Part shown: in pieces, positions 15,982-22,759 of the stretch | Layout: every line of letters starts with the position of its first letter | Numbering within the stretch: the stretch's first letter is position 1 | DNA from: DATGYC01 sp035298385 | GTDB lineage: Bacteria; Bacillota; Sulfobacillia; Symbiobacteriales; Symbiobacteriaceae | NCBI GenBank assembly: GCA_035298385.1 | Contig: DATGYC010000075.1 | Span: 1 to 28,665, forward strand | Reading direction: 5' to 3' | DNA: 28,665 nt | The notes under the pieces: model-generated | Databases searched by the model: none | What the model saw: the letters and a program-made list of their open reading frames with translations, nothing else | What the model was told of the DNA's origin: nothing | Position numbers and translations under genes: made by a program

Positions 15982-17124
15982 CTAGATGCTCAACCGGGCC
16001 CGCAGTTCCGGGCGCCGCCCCGCCTGGGTGATCAGCCGCTCCATCTCCGGAGCGGTCATCGCACCAACCCGGCCCGAGGCCAGGTCGACCTTGTCGTACT
16101 CCATGCTGGTACCGCCAAGCTCATCCGCACCGCCGCCCAGGCCGACCTGTGCCACCTTGGCGCCCTGGCTGACGAAGGAGGACTGGACATGCTGGATGTT
16201 CGGGACCAGAATGCGGGCGAGGGCCAGCCAGCGCAGGTAGCCGTAACCGGTGGTCTTGATCGGCGCCGCCGAGCTCTCAGCGACGACTCGCTCACCCTCT
16301 ACGTAGGTCACCTCATCAGCGCTGGGCTCCGGGGCCTCCACGTTCAGCGTGAAGACCGAGAGCCGGGCGAAGGCCGGCTTGCCGGCGATCTTGGTCCGCT
16401 GCTGAATCTCCCGAGTCCGATAGAGCTGTCCGATCCGCTCCTTGGTCGACTCGCCCAGGCCGATCACGAACGGAGCGATCACCGGGATGCTCAGGTCCGC
16501 CGCCCGGTGGACCACCTCGATCCACTCTTTCCAGGGGCCGCGCAGGAGAGCCCGGTACTCGGGCGCCCGCGCGGTCATCGTCTCGGCGCCGCCCGCGAGC
16601 AGGCCATCCATGCCCGCCTCCTGCAGTTCAGCCATGAGATCGGCCGTCTTCTTCTGGAAGAGGGTGTTGAAGACCATGATCTCCGTCGGGGAGTAGGCAA
16701 AGAGCTGAACCTCTGGATAGGCTGTACGGACAGCCTTAACAAGGCCCGTGTAGTACTCCCAGGGCAGGTCGATCCGGTGGCCACCCTGCAGGGTGATCTG
16801 GGTGGCGCCCTGCTTAACCGCCTCCCCTACCTCCGTCACGATCTCCTCAGCACTCTTGGTGAAGGCCCGGGGGTCATCGACTAGGACGTTACCGGTCGTA
16901 AAGGGGCAGCTTGGCTGGCAGACGTTCGAGTACTGCACCGTCTTTGAGACCGCATACCCGGCCGCCCGCCCAGGGTTGCGCTCAGCGGCGATCCGGTTGG
17001 CCACCATGCCAAGCGGGATCAGGTCAGCGTGTTCGGCGAGGTAGATCGCCTCGTCAGGGAAGAGCTTCTCGCCCCGCAGGGCCTTCTCTAGGAGTGAGTC
17101 GGCATCCATCTGGTCGAGGTTCAT
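15982..17124 (-). CDS. MqnC/CofH-like radical-SAM-fold protein lacking the third cluster cysteine
   Basis: A 380-residue protein resembling the MqnC (dehypoxanthine futalosine cyclase) / CofH family. The N-terminal helix region, YSNVC segment, LQGG motif (118-121), YSPTEI, and the C-terminal SSFVSQGAKVAQVGLGGGADELGGTSME follow the family. The radical-SAM motif should read CX3CX2C, but here it is Cys69-QPS-Cys73-PF-Thr76; these are the only two cysteines in the protein. The family GGGAE is AGGAE, and the usual T-M-x-GH-x-E segment is changed to APFVIGLGES. The reading frame is intact and codon use looks normal, so it is not an obvious pseudogene. The ATG overlaps the stop of mqnE by 4 bases (ATGA), implying coupled translation. 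It may be a catalytically altered partner of MqnE, or use a non-Cys ligand; ordinary MqnC activity is doubtful. Confidence 0.8.
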   Translation of the reverse strand: MNLDQMDADSLLEKALRGEKLFPDEAIYLAEHADLIPLGMVANRIAAERNPGRAAGYAVSKTVQYSNVCQPSCPFTTGNVLVDDPRAFTKSAEEIVTEVGEAVKQGATQITLQGGHRIDLPWEYYTGLVKAVRTAYPEVQLFAYSPTEIMVFNTLFQKKTADLMAELQEAGMDGLLAGGAETMTARAPEYRALLRGPWKEWIEVVHRAADLSIPVIAPFVIGLGESTKERIGQLYRTREIQQRTKIAGKPAFARLSVFTLNVEAPEPSADEVTYVEGERVVAESSAAPIKTTGYGYLRWLALARILVPNIQHVQSSFVSQGAKVAQVGLGGGADELGGTSMEYDKVDLASGRVGAMTAPEMERLITQAGRRPELRARLSI

Positions 17125-18323
17125 GCGCGCACCTCCGCCTTTCCAGGGCGATCCCCTGCGGAGCTAAGATCGCCATCTCCTCGGGGATCGCCCCGGAAAA
17201 CCTGGTCATGAACCTTCAGCACGTTGTAGAGGGAGTCCCGCTCAACCGGGACCCGGCCCGCCTCGCGGATGATCCGGAGCAGGTCCTGCTGCTGCTGAAG
17301 CATTGGGGTCTGGGCGCCCGCGAAGTGGTAGATCTTCTCCTCGCGGACCGTGCCATCGACATCATTCGCACCGAAGGCGAGCGAGATCTGAGCGATCCGG
17401 GGCGAGATCATCACCCAGTAGGACTTGATCGCCTTGATGTTGTCCAGCAGGAGGCGAGCGACGCTGATCAGCTTCAGGTCGTAGACGCCTGTCGGGCCGG
17501 GGTAGTCGGCCATATCGGTATTGGTCGGGTGGAAGGCGAGCGGAATAAAGGCGGTCTCGCCGCCCCCCGCCGGAGCGTCGTCCTGGACCTCCCGCAGCTT
17601 TAGCATATGATCGACCACGTGACGGGGCTGTTCGACGTGGCCGTACATCATCGTGCAGGTCGAACGGATGCCCATCTGATGGGCGATCCGGTGGATCTCC
17701 AGGTAACGTGAGCCGGGCATCTTCCCCTTGCAGATCACGTCGTGAACCTCAGGGTGGAACATCTCAGCGCCGCCGCCGGTGATCGAGCCGTGGCCGGCCT
17801 CCCGCAGGCGGTGCAAGACCTCCTCGATCGGCATCTTAAACTTGCGCGTGAAGAAGTCAAGCTCAACCGCCGTGAAACACTTCAGATGCGCCTGCGGGAC
17901 GGCTGCCTTGATCGCCGAGATGAAGTCGGTGTAGTACTCAAACGGCATATCCGGGTGGAGGCCACCCACCATATGAAACTCGGTCACGCCAAGGCGGGCG
18001 TAGCCCTTGGCTTTTTCGACCATTTGCTCGATAGTATAGGTGTAACCTTCCGGATCAACCTTGCTCTGCTTGCCAAAGGCACAGAACTTACAGACCTTCC
18101 AGAGGGCGCAGACGTTCGAGTAGTTGATGTGGGCGTTATTATTGAAGTAGACGTAGTCCCCGACCCGGCGGTGCCGGGCTTCATTGGCCAGGGCGCCCAC
18201 GGCGTACAGGTCGTCGCTCTCGAGGAGTTTGATGCCGTCCTCTGCGCTCAACCGCTGGTCCATCATCACCTTTTCGTAGATGGGCCAGAGATCGCGGGGC
18301 AGGAGGTTTGCTGAAAGCGTCAT
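17121..18323 (-). CDS. mqnE: Aminofutalosine synthase MqnE (radical SAM), with CX5CX2C motif
   Basis: A 400-residue radical SAM enzyme. MqnE joins SAM-derived adenosyl radical to 3-(1-carboxyvinyloxy)benzoate to make aminofutalosine in the futalosine route to menaquinone. I chose ATG 18323: GGAGGG lies 10 bases upstream. Family features are HINYSNVC, MVGGLHPDMPFEYYTD, ITGGGAEMF, TCTMMYGHVEQP, FIPLAFHPTNT and YWVMISPRIAQISLAFGANDVDGTVREEKI. The cluster cysteines are Cys72, Cys78 and Cys81, i.e. CX5CX2C instead of the usual CX3CX2C. The C-terminal 25 residues are polar and family-untypical (RGDPRGDGDLSSAGDRPGKAEVRA). It is first gene of a two-gene operon with the MqnC-like protein. Other menaquinone genes are not in the window. 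Confidence 0.92.
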   Translation of the reverse strand: MTLSANLLPRDLWPIYEKVMMDQRLSAEDGIKLLESDDLYAVGALANEARHRRVGDYVYFNNNAHINYSNVCALWKVCKFCAFGKQSKVDPEGYTYTIEQMVEKAKGYARLGVTEFHMVGGLHPDMPFEYYTDFISAIKAAVPQAHLKCFTAVELDFFTRKFKMPIEEVLHRLREAGHGSITGGGAEMFHPEVHDVICKGKMPGSRYLEIHRIAHQMGIRSTCTMMYGHVEQPRHVVDHMLKLREVQDDAPAGGGETAFIPLAFHPTNTDMADYPGPTGVYDLKLISVARLLLDNIKAIKSYWVMISPRIAQISLAFGANDVDGTVREEKIYHFAGAQTPMLQQQQDLLRIIREAGRVPVERDSLYNVLKVHDQVFRGDPRGDGDLSSAGDRPGKAEVRA

Positions 18324-18364
18324 TCCGGTCGATCCCTCCCGTTCATTGCGAGATATCAAGAAGT

Positions 18365-18393
18365 ATTGTACGCCCATGTTACGGGTGGTACAA
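18365..18393 (-). promoter_or_regulatory. Sigma-A promoter of mqnE, within an inverted repeat
   Basis: On the minus strand, -35 TTGTAC (18393-18388) and -10 TACAAT (18370-18365) are separated by exactly 17 bases. The -10 is 41 bases upstream of the mqnE ATG. The outer hexamers are mutual complements: TTGTAC at 18366-18371 and GTACAA at 18388-18393, with CCC...GGG inside. The site could therefore also bind a dimeric regulator. Confidence 0.65.
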
Positions 18394-18406
18394 GGAGGTA
18401 AACTAG

Positions 18407-19162
18407 ATGGCGTGGTATTGGTGGACACTCTTCGGCGCCCTGATCGGTAGCCTAATCGGCATTCCGATCCTTAATCAGCGGATTCTCCTGCTGAAGCTGA
18501 ACCGGGCGGGTCTGGACGATCCAGCCCGAATGACCGACCCGGAGATGGCCACCCACATGAGTCGGCTCTTCCATGCCATGGGCTATCTGGTCGATCGGCC
18601 AGAGCCGGAGGCCTCCGCCTTCGACCTGATCCTCCGTGATGGGCTGGGGCAGCAGCGGGGCGTCCTGCTGCGCCACTGGCGCAACCCGGTGGACGAGTCG
18701 GTAGTGGCGGGCGCCCTCGCTGCAGCGGTGGAGCTTGAGAAGGGCGCCCCGATGATCGTGACGGTACGGTACTTCTCCTGGCAGGCCCGCCGTTTGGCGC
18801 AGGCGAACGGGGCGATCCTGTGGACGCTGACCGACCTGACCAAGGCGATCGGGCGGTTGCAGCAAGCCTCGGAGGCGTCGGCCGTTCCTCAGAGCGAGCC
18901 GGAGGTAGCGGCGGCGCTCACCGATCCACTGGCCGTGCTAACCGGGGCGACGGGCGATCTGACCGAACCGGTCGAAGGCGCGGTGGATTGGCCCGAGCCG
19001 GAGACGGAAGAGCACGATCACCGCTGGACGGAGAATACCCGGGGAATGCCCGTGCCGCGCTGCCCGCGTTGCGGGCGCCGGATGATCATTCGGCGGCAAC
19101 ATGGCAAACGCTACTGGGGGTGCCCGGCCTATCCGCGTTGCATTGGCACCCTCCGGACTTAG
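18407..19162 (+). CDS. Membrane-anchored Mrr-like (PD-(D/E)XK-like) protein with C-terminal topoisomerase-type zinc ribbon
   Basis: A 251-residue protein of unproven function. An N-terminal hydrophobic segment (about 4-24) is followed by a basic stretch. The domain at about 45-150 resembles Mrr/restriction-endonuclease-like modules: helix (MATHMSRLFHAMGYLV), then AFDLIL (Asp73), then GVLLRHW where an active enzyme would have (E/Q)xK, then an alternating helix-strand (VAGALAAAVELEKGAPMIVTV). The catalytic Lys appears replaced, so activity is doubtful. An acidic linker (about 165-210) leads to a zinc ribbon with Cys219, Cys222, Cys239 and Cys245 (CPRCG...WGCPAYPRC), like the C-terminal repeats of topoisomerase I. 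AAGGAGG lies 8 bases before the ATG. It is divergent from mqnE. Confidence 0.75.
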   Translation: MAWYWWTLFGALIGSLIGIPILNQRILLLKLNRAGLDDPARMTDPEMATHMSRLFHAMGYLVDRPEPEASAFDLILRDGLGQQRGVLLRHWRNPVDESVVAGALAAAVELEKGAPMIVTVRYFSWQARRLAQANGAILWTLTDLTKAIGRLQQASEASAVPQSEPEVAAALTDPLAVLTGATGDLTEPVEGAVDWPEPETEEHDHRWTENTRGMPVPRCPRCGRRMIIRRQHGKRYWGCPAYPRCIGTLRT

Positions 19163-19200
19163 CTTCTCCGCAAGACTGACAGAGGCCACGGGGGTGCGGT

Positions 19201-19590
19201 ATGTCGAGTCGCTTTGAGGTCTACTACGACGGTTGGTGTCCAATCTGTACGGGGATCAAGGAGCGCCTGGAGCGTCTCGATCGACGGGGGCGCCTGCGGT
19301 TCTGCTCCATGCGAGCGGAAGGCGTGCCCGAGCGGGCTGGCGTCCCGGCGGCTGCTCTGGCGGCTCGGATGCACCTGCGAGACCTGCGGTCAGGCCACGT
19401 CGTCGACGGGATCACAGCCGTTCGGGTCCTAGCGGCCACCCTCCCATCACTCTGGCCGCTCTGGCCGGCGCTCTGGATCGCTGAGAAGATCGGCCTGGGC
19501 GGTCCGTTCTACGACTGGATCGCCGCCCGGCGCCCGATTATCCCTGTGGGACACTGTACAGATGGGTCCTGTCCGGTGCACCGCGGTTGA
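19201..19590 (+). CDS. DCC-family (DUF393) thiol-disulfide oxidoreductase-like protein
   Basis: A 129-residue protein with the family signature near the N-terminus, VYYDGWCPIC (Asp10, Cys13, Cys16), a thioredoxin-like CxxC on the first helix. A second family feature, SGHVVDGITAVRVLAATLP, follows at about 65-83. The middle is Trp/Leu-rich (LWPLWPALW) and may contact membrane. The C-terminus carries another cysteine pair in HCTDGSCPVHRG. The biochemical role of the family is not established. The ribosome site is poor (GGGGGTG 5 bases from the ATG). It lies 38 bases downstream of the zinc-ribbon gene and may be cotranscribed with it. Confidence 0.87.
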   Translation: MSSRFEVYYDGWCPICTGIKERLERLDRRGRLRFCSMRAEGVPERAGVPAAALAARMHLRDLRSGHVVDGITAVRVLAATLPSLWPLWPALWIAEKIGLGGPFYDWIAARRPIIPVGHCTDGSCPVHRG

Positions 19591-19653
19591 AACGAGCCCT
19601 GCTAACCCCCGTCGATTTTATTTCGCTATACGAACATATCGCCACCCTGCCTA

Positions 19654-19662
19654 TGCTATACT
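19654..19662 (+). promoter_or_regulatory. Extended -10 promoter of the tauE/safE-DUF1634 operon
   Basis: TGCTATACT is an extended -10 (TGn plus TATACT) lying 36 bases before the ATG at 19699, in an AT-rich island (19610-19680) of an otherwise GC-rich region. The -35 region is poor. Confidence 0.55.
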
Positions 19663-19698
19663 TGTCATATCAAACCATTTCAGGCGGGAAGTGACCTC

Positions 19699-20535
19699 AT
19701 GGAATCCTGGCATCTCTTGGGCATCTTCTTGATGTCCATCGTCGCCGGAACCTTCGGCTCAATCCTGGGCCTGGGCGGCGGCATCATCGTCGTCCCGGCG
19801 CTCACCCTGCTCTTTGGCTACGACTACCGGACCGCCGTAGCGGCCTCTGCCGTCTCGATCATTGCGACCTCGAGCGGTGCGGCCATCTCCTATCTAAAGC
19901 AGCGGGTGACCAACACCCGGATTGCGATGTTGCTGGAGGTCGGAACGACGGCGGGCGCCCTGGTGGGCGCCATGGTGGCCGCCTACCTGCCAACCCGAGT
20001 CCTGTTCTGGATCTTCGCAGTCCTCATGCTCTACATGGCCTACTCCATGTTCCAGGCGCGCAAGCAGGAGCTGCCGCCCCCCGTTGAGCCGGATCGAATC
20101 TCCCGCACCCTGCGGCTCGAGGGCAGCTACTACGATCAGGCCTTGAAGCGCCAGGTGGATTACCGGGTAGCCCGGACGACGCCTGCCTTCGGTGTCATGT
20201 TCATCTCGGGCGGCCTCTCGGCGCTTCTCGGCATTGGTGGCGGCACCTTCAAGGTCCTGGCGATGGACCAGATCATGAAGCTGCCCTACAAGGTCTCCAC
20301 CGCCACGTCGAACTTTATGATCGGCGTGACGGCGGCTACCTCGGCCCTGGTCTACTTCCTGCGTGGGGACGTCAATCCCATCGTTGCGACCCCGGTGGCG
20401 CTTGGCGTCCTGGCGGGCGCCCAGATTGGCTCCAAGCTGATGATGAAGATGAAGGTGCGCACAATGCGTCTCCTCTTCATCCCAGTCTTGATCTACACGG
20501 CGATCCAGATGGTCATGAAGGGGGTCGCAGGCTAA
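19699..20535 (+). CDS. TauE/SafE-family (DUF81) membrane transporter
   Basis: A 278-residue polytopic membrane protein of the TauE/SafE family, anion exporters/permeases proposed for sulfite, sulfoacetate and related compounds. The duplicated family motif is clear: GTFGSILGLGGGIIVVPALTL at about 17-37, and GLSALLGIGGGTFKVLAMDQIM at about 173-194 in the second half. Between the halves is a hydrophilic loop (about 113-155) with charged residues. About eight hydrophobic segments are visible. The start has GGGAAGTG upstream. Its TAA overlaps the next ATG (TAATG), so the two proteins are coupled. The substrate is not identifiable; no sulfur-metabolism gene is adjacent. Confidence 0.93.
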   Translation: MESWHLLGIFLMSIVAGTFGSILGLGGGIIVVPALTLLFGYDYRTAVAASAVSIIATSSGAAISYLKQRVTNTRIAMLLEVGTTAGALVGAMVAAYLPTRVLFWIFAVLMLYMAYSMFQARKQELPPPVEPDRISRTLRLEGSYYDQALKRQVDYRVARTTPAFGVMFISGGLSALLGIGGGTFKVLAMDQIMKLPYKVSTATSNFMIGVTAATSALVYFLRGDVNPIVATPVALGVLAGAQIGSKLMMKMKVRTMRLLFIPVLIYTAIQMVMKGVAG

Positions 20536-20846
20536 TGGAGATGAGCCAAGCGGCACGCGAAGAGCAGCTTCACCACCTCGAAGAGCGCATCGTCAACATC
20601 CTGCGGCTGGGCGTGATCGTAGCGGCAGTCCTGATGAGCGGCGGCCTCCTCCTTGGTCTTCTGCAGCTCCCGTACGCCACCCCCGTGATGACGACCGGTC
20701 TGGTCGTCCTCCTCCTCACCCCGATCTTCCGCGTGGCGGCGACCTTCCTGGCCTACATCTGGGCGAAGGATTGGGTCTATGTGACCGTCTCGGCGATCGT
20801 CCTCTTCATCCTGGCCCTGGGCGCCCTCCTGGGCGAGACCCACTAG
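20535..20846 (+). CDS. DUF1634 small membrane protein, partner of TauE/SafE
   Basis: A 103-residue protein with an N-terminal charged helix (EEQLHHLEERIVNILRLGV) and three hydrophobic segments (about 25-45, 53-75 and 80-98). DUF1634 proteins are commonly encoded directly after TauE/SafE-type permeases, as here, with a one-base start/stop overlap. The likely role is an accessory subunit of the permease. The motif TPIFRVAATFLAYIWAKDWVYV is characteristic of the family. It is followed by a strong terminator. Confidence 0.9.
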   Translation: MEMSQAAREEQLHHLEERIVNILRLGVIVAAVLMSGGLLLGLLQLPYATPVMTTGLVVLLLTPIFRVAATFLAYIWAKDWVYVTVSAIVLFILALGALLGETH

Positions 20847-20856
20847 CACAAGACCA

Positions 20857-20886
20857 AAGGCCGCCACCCGTTCGGGTGGCGGCCTT
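20857..20886. terminator. Bidirectional terminator after the DUF1634 gene
   Basis: A perfect 13-bp stem, AAGGCCGCCACCC / GGGTGGCGGCCTT, with a GTTC tetraloop, followed on the plus strand by CGCTCTTTT. On the minus strand it is followed by GGTC and no T-run. It lies between convergent genes ending at 20846 and 20894. Confidence 0.9.
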
Positions 20887-20893
20887 CGCTCTT

Positions 20894-21313
20894 TTACTGG
20901 CCCGGGAAGAGGAGCGCCAACTGGCTCTCGGTTAGCTTCAGTTCGACCGATGCGACCGCGTGCTCGGGCAGTCGGGCGAGTTGATCGCTGTTGACCTGGA
21001 CCAGAACCTGCGGGACGGACCCTAACTCCTTGTAGGTCGGATCGTTCGGCGTGGTCGGCCGCACGTCGACCGCAGCGTAGGGCAGGCGAAGGGTCACCTC
21101 TGCAATCCCGAGTCCGGTGGGCTGAAACTGGGCGAGCAACTCGTTGCCCTGGTACTGGCGGGCCAAGAGCGCCGTCTGCTGGTCAAGGAAGACCCGTGCC
21201 TGCAGGACAGAGCCCAGAAGGCCGTAGACCGCATCACGCAGGCTGATGGGCGCCCCCGGCGGTAGCTCGGTTGTGCCGATCAGAGCAGCCGGCTTGACGT
21301 TCTTATCTGCCAT
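20894..21313 (-). CDS. Hypothetical protein, third gene of the DUF2589-type operon
   Basis: A 139-residue protein of unknown function. I chose ATG 21313: AGGAGGG lies 8 bases upstream. It lacks a signal peptide and membrane segments. A helical segment (about 22-55, LRDAVYGLLGSVLQARVFLDQQTALLARQY) is followed by a beta-rich part with TLRLPYAAVDV and an end motif VASVELKLTESQLALLF. This order mirrors the two upstream DUF2589 proteins (helix with an AQ/QT pattern, then IP/LP-containing strands, then a short amphipathic end). It may therefore be a diverged relative, but I could not align it convincingly. It begins 13 bases after the previous gene's stop. Confidence 0.75.
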   Translation of the reverse strand: MADKNVKPAALIGTTELPPGAPISLRDAVYGLLGSVLQARVFLDQQTALLARQYQGNELLAQFQPTGLGIAEVTLRLPYAAVDVRPTTPNDPTYKELGSVPQVLVQVNSDQLARLPEHAVASVELKLTESQLALLFPGQ

Positions 21314-21326
21314 CCTGCCAGCCCTC

Positions 21327-21941
21327 CTATCGTCCGTCCGCCGGGTGGGCGGCCGTAGATTCACCAAGCAGGTCCAGGATCTGCTGGATACCGGAAGGGG
21401 TCGGAGCCTGCTTCAGCTTGATCGCAACCTTGAGCGAAGCCGACTGGTCGGCTAGCTTTGGCGCTGCGATCGAGCCCACCAGGCGGATGCCGGAAGCGGC
21501 CTGGAGCAGCGGCGATCGGGCGATCGACTGCAAGCGGGCCGGATCGTTCGGATTGATCCTCGGGGTCTCGCGGGTGACTGGGGCCGTCGTCGGTCTCTCG
21601 ATCGTGGGGGCCTGCTGCCCCATGATGCGGAGCTGAAGATCGACCGAGGCCTCTTCAACGGTCACGTTTGGCACCGTCAGGAGCGAGAGGACCGGGACAC
21701 GTACCCGGACTGGGGTGTCCAGCATGTTCCCCGGTTGGTTCGGGTCTGCCTGGCTGTGAAGATACTCAAAGTCGACCATGCGAGCCCGGGTAACCCCATC
21801 CTCGGCCGTCTCAAACCCGACTTGACCGACAAAGTCGGCCGTGGTCTGAGCGGCCATCGCCTGGGCCCGGACTAGCGCCTCAAGCGGTGCGGCGAGCAGA
21901 TATTCGATCGGCAGGATCCCTTGCGGCACCGGGAGCGACAT
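21327..21941 (-). CDS. DUF2589-family protein (second gene of operon)
   Basis: A 204-residue soluble protein. The N-terminus, LPIEYLLAAPLEALVRAQAM then AAQTTADFVGQVGF, is the DUF2589 hallmark and matches the first gene of the operon almost position for position. After it come VRVRVPVLSLLTVPNVTVEEASVDLQLRIM, a low-complexity middle (TIERPTTAPVTRETPRINPND) and a C-terminal ASLKVAIKLKQAPTPSGIQQILDLL. The function of the family is unknown. GGAGGG lies 8 bases before the ATG. The gene is 24 bases downstream of the first DUF2589 gene and 13 bases upstream of the third gene, so the three form one operon. Confidence 0.85.
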   Translation of the reverse strand: MSLPVPQGILPIEYLLAAPLEALVRAQAMAAQTTADFVGQVGFETAEDGVTRARMVDFEYLHSQADPNQPGNMLDTPVRVRVPVLSLLTVPNVTVEEASVDLQLRIMGQQAPTIERPTTAPVTRETPRINPNDPARLQSIARSPLLQAASGIRLVGSIAAPKLADQSASLKVAIKLKQAPTPSGIQQILDLLGESTAAHPADGR

Positions 21942-21965
21942 CTAGACCACCCTCCGACCTCTGGA

Positions 21966-22604
21966 TTATGCGGGCTGGCTGACGATGGCGTCGTTCAGGA
22001 TGGTCAGGACCTTCTCCAGGCCTGCGGGCATCTGGTCCTGGGTCGCCTTCATGTTGATCGTGATCCGGGCCGACCGATCCTGGGTGCTGGACTGAGACGT
22101 CTTGTTCGAGGTCGAGACGTTGAACGTCGAGGTGACGTTCGCCTTGATGGTTGCTGACGGGCCACCCAAGAAGGAGAAGAACCCGCCACCAAGCTTGGTC
22201 TCTGTGTTGACGACGGAGGTGACGCCGCCGCTGGAGGTGGTCTCCTTCTTGGCGGTCTGGGTGATCGACTCCTTCACCTTGAACTCGAAGTCGACCGTCA
22301 ACTCCTCAATGCGAATGTAAGGAATCGGCACGATGGCGAGCATCGGGACGGAGAGCTTGTTCTCTTCGATCTCCGGTTCGGCCGCCGGGTCTGCCGGGTT
22401 CGACACCTGCTTGGTGTAGACGAACTCGACGTTCCGAACGCTTAGGGCGCCCGTGATCGGGTCCTCCTGCAGGCCGACCTTCTCGATAAAGTCGACGGTG
22501 GTCTGTGCGGCGAGGGCCTGGCCCTTGATCGCGCTCTGGAGCGGGGCGGAGAGCATGTACTCCAAGGGTAGCGCCTGCAGCTCGGCACCAATGTTGACCG
22601 GCAT
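21966..22604 (-). CDS. DUF2589-family protein (first gene of operon)
   Basis: A 212-residue soluble protein with the DUF2589 N-terminus (LPLEYMLSAPLQSAIKGQAL then AAQTTVDFIEKVGL). Conserved strands follow: KLSVPMLAIVPIPYIRIEELTVDFEFKV. The region at about 110-175 is Ser/Thr/Lys-rich and low in complexity (ITQTAKKETTSSGG, STFNVSTSNKTSQSST). The C-terminus, ARITINMKATQDQMPAGLEKVLTIL, matches the second gene. No export signal is seen. The function is unknown; the pattern of short helix plus beta-strands with a low-complexity loop suggests a structural or assembly role, but this is a guess. The start is ATG with GGAGGAG 6 bases upstream, driven by the promoter at 22685-22713. Confidence 0.88.
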   Translation of the reverse strand: MPVNIGAELQALPLEYMLSAPLQSAIKGQALAAQTTVDFIEKVGLQEDPITGALSVRNVEFVYTKQVSNPADPAAEPEIEENKLSVPMLAIVPIPYIRIEELTVDFEFKVKESITQTAKKETTSSGGVTSVVNTETKLGGGFFSFLGGPSATIKANVTSTFNVSTSNKTSQSSTQDRSARITINMKATQDQMPAGLEKVLTILNDAIVSQPA

Positions 22605-22684
22605 CTAGGACTCCTCCTTTGCGGATCCTTCCATCCGATCGATCCGGGGCGCACTCTCATTCTAGCTGAGTCCAATCGTTTTAT

Positions 22685-22713
22685 GTTATAGAACTTTTAT
22701 ACGTTAATGGCAA
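22685..22713 (-). promoter_or_regulatory. Sigma-A promoter of the DUF2589 operon
   Basis: On the minus strand, TTGCCA (22713-22708), a 17-base spacer and TATAAC (22690-22685): one mismatch from consensus in each hexamer. It lies about 80 bases upstream of the first ATG, and the leader holds AAGGAGGAG. The promoter starts about 10 bases after the T-run of the upstream gene's terminator. Confidence 0.8.
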
Positions 22714-22721
22714 GCGCGATT

Positions 22722-22759
22722 GAAAAGAAAAATGACGGACGGCTAAGTAGCCGCCCGTC
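22722..22759 (-). terminator. Intrinsic terminator of the small gene upstream of the DUF2589 operon
   Basis: On the minus strand the 11-position stem (arms 22759-22749 and 22744-22734; 10 pairs, one mismatch, 4-base loop) is followed by ATTTTTCTTTT. The hairpin abuts the TAA stop codon at 22760-22762. Confidence 0.92.

Noticed and set aside
16189..16884. Plus-strand open frame opposite the MqnC-like gene
   Set aside because: Shadow frame; the minus-strand protein aligns along its full length with a known family.
18366..18394. Plus-strand promoter TTGTAC-N17-TACAAG for the zinc-ribbon gene
   Set aside because: Transcription would start about 6 bases before the ATG and exclude the strong AAGGAGG ribosome site; the hexamers are the mirror of the mqnE promoter.
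18324..18428. N-terminally extended mqnE start at 18428
   Set aside because: The extension overlaps the divergent gene and its ribosome site and crosses the mqnE promoter; ATG 18323 has its own GGAGGG.
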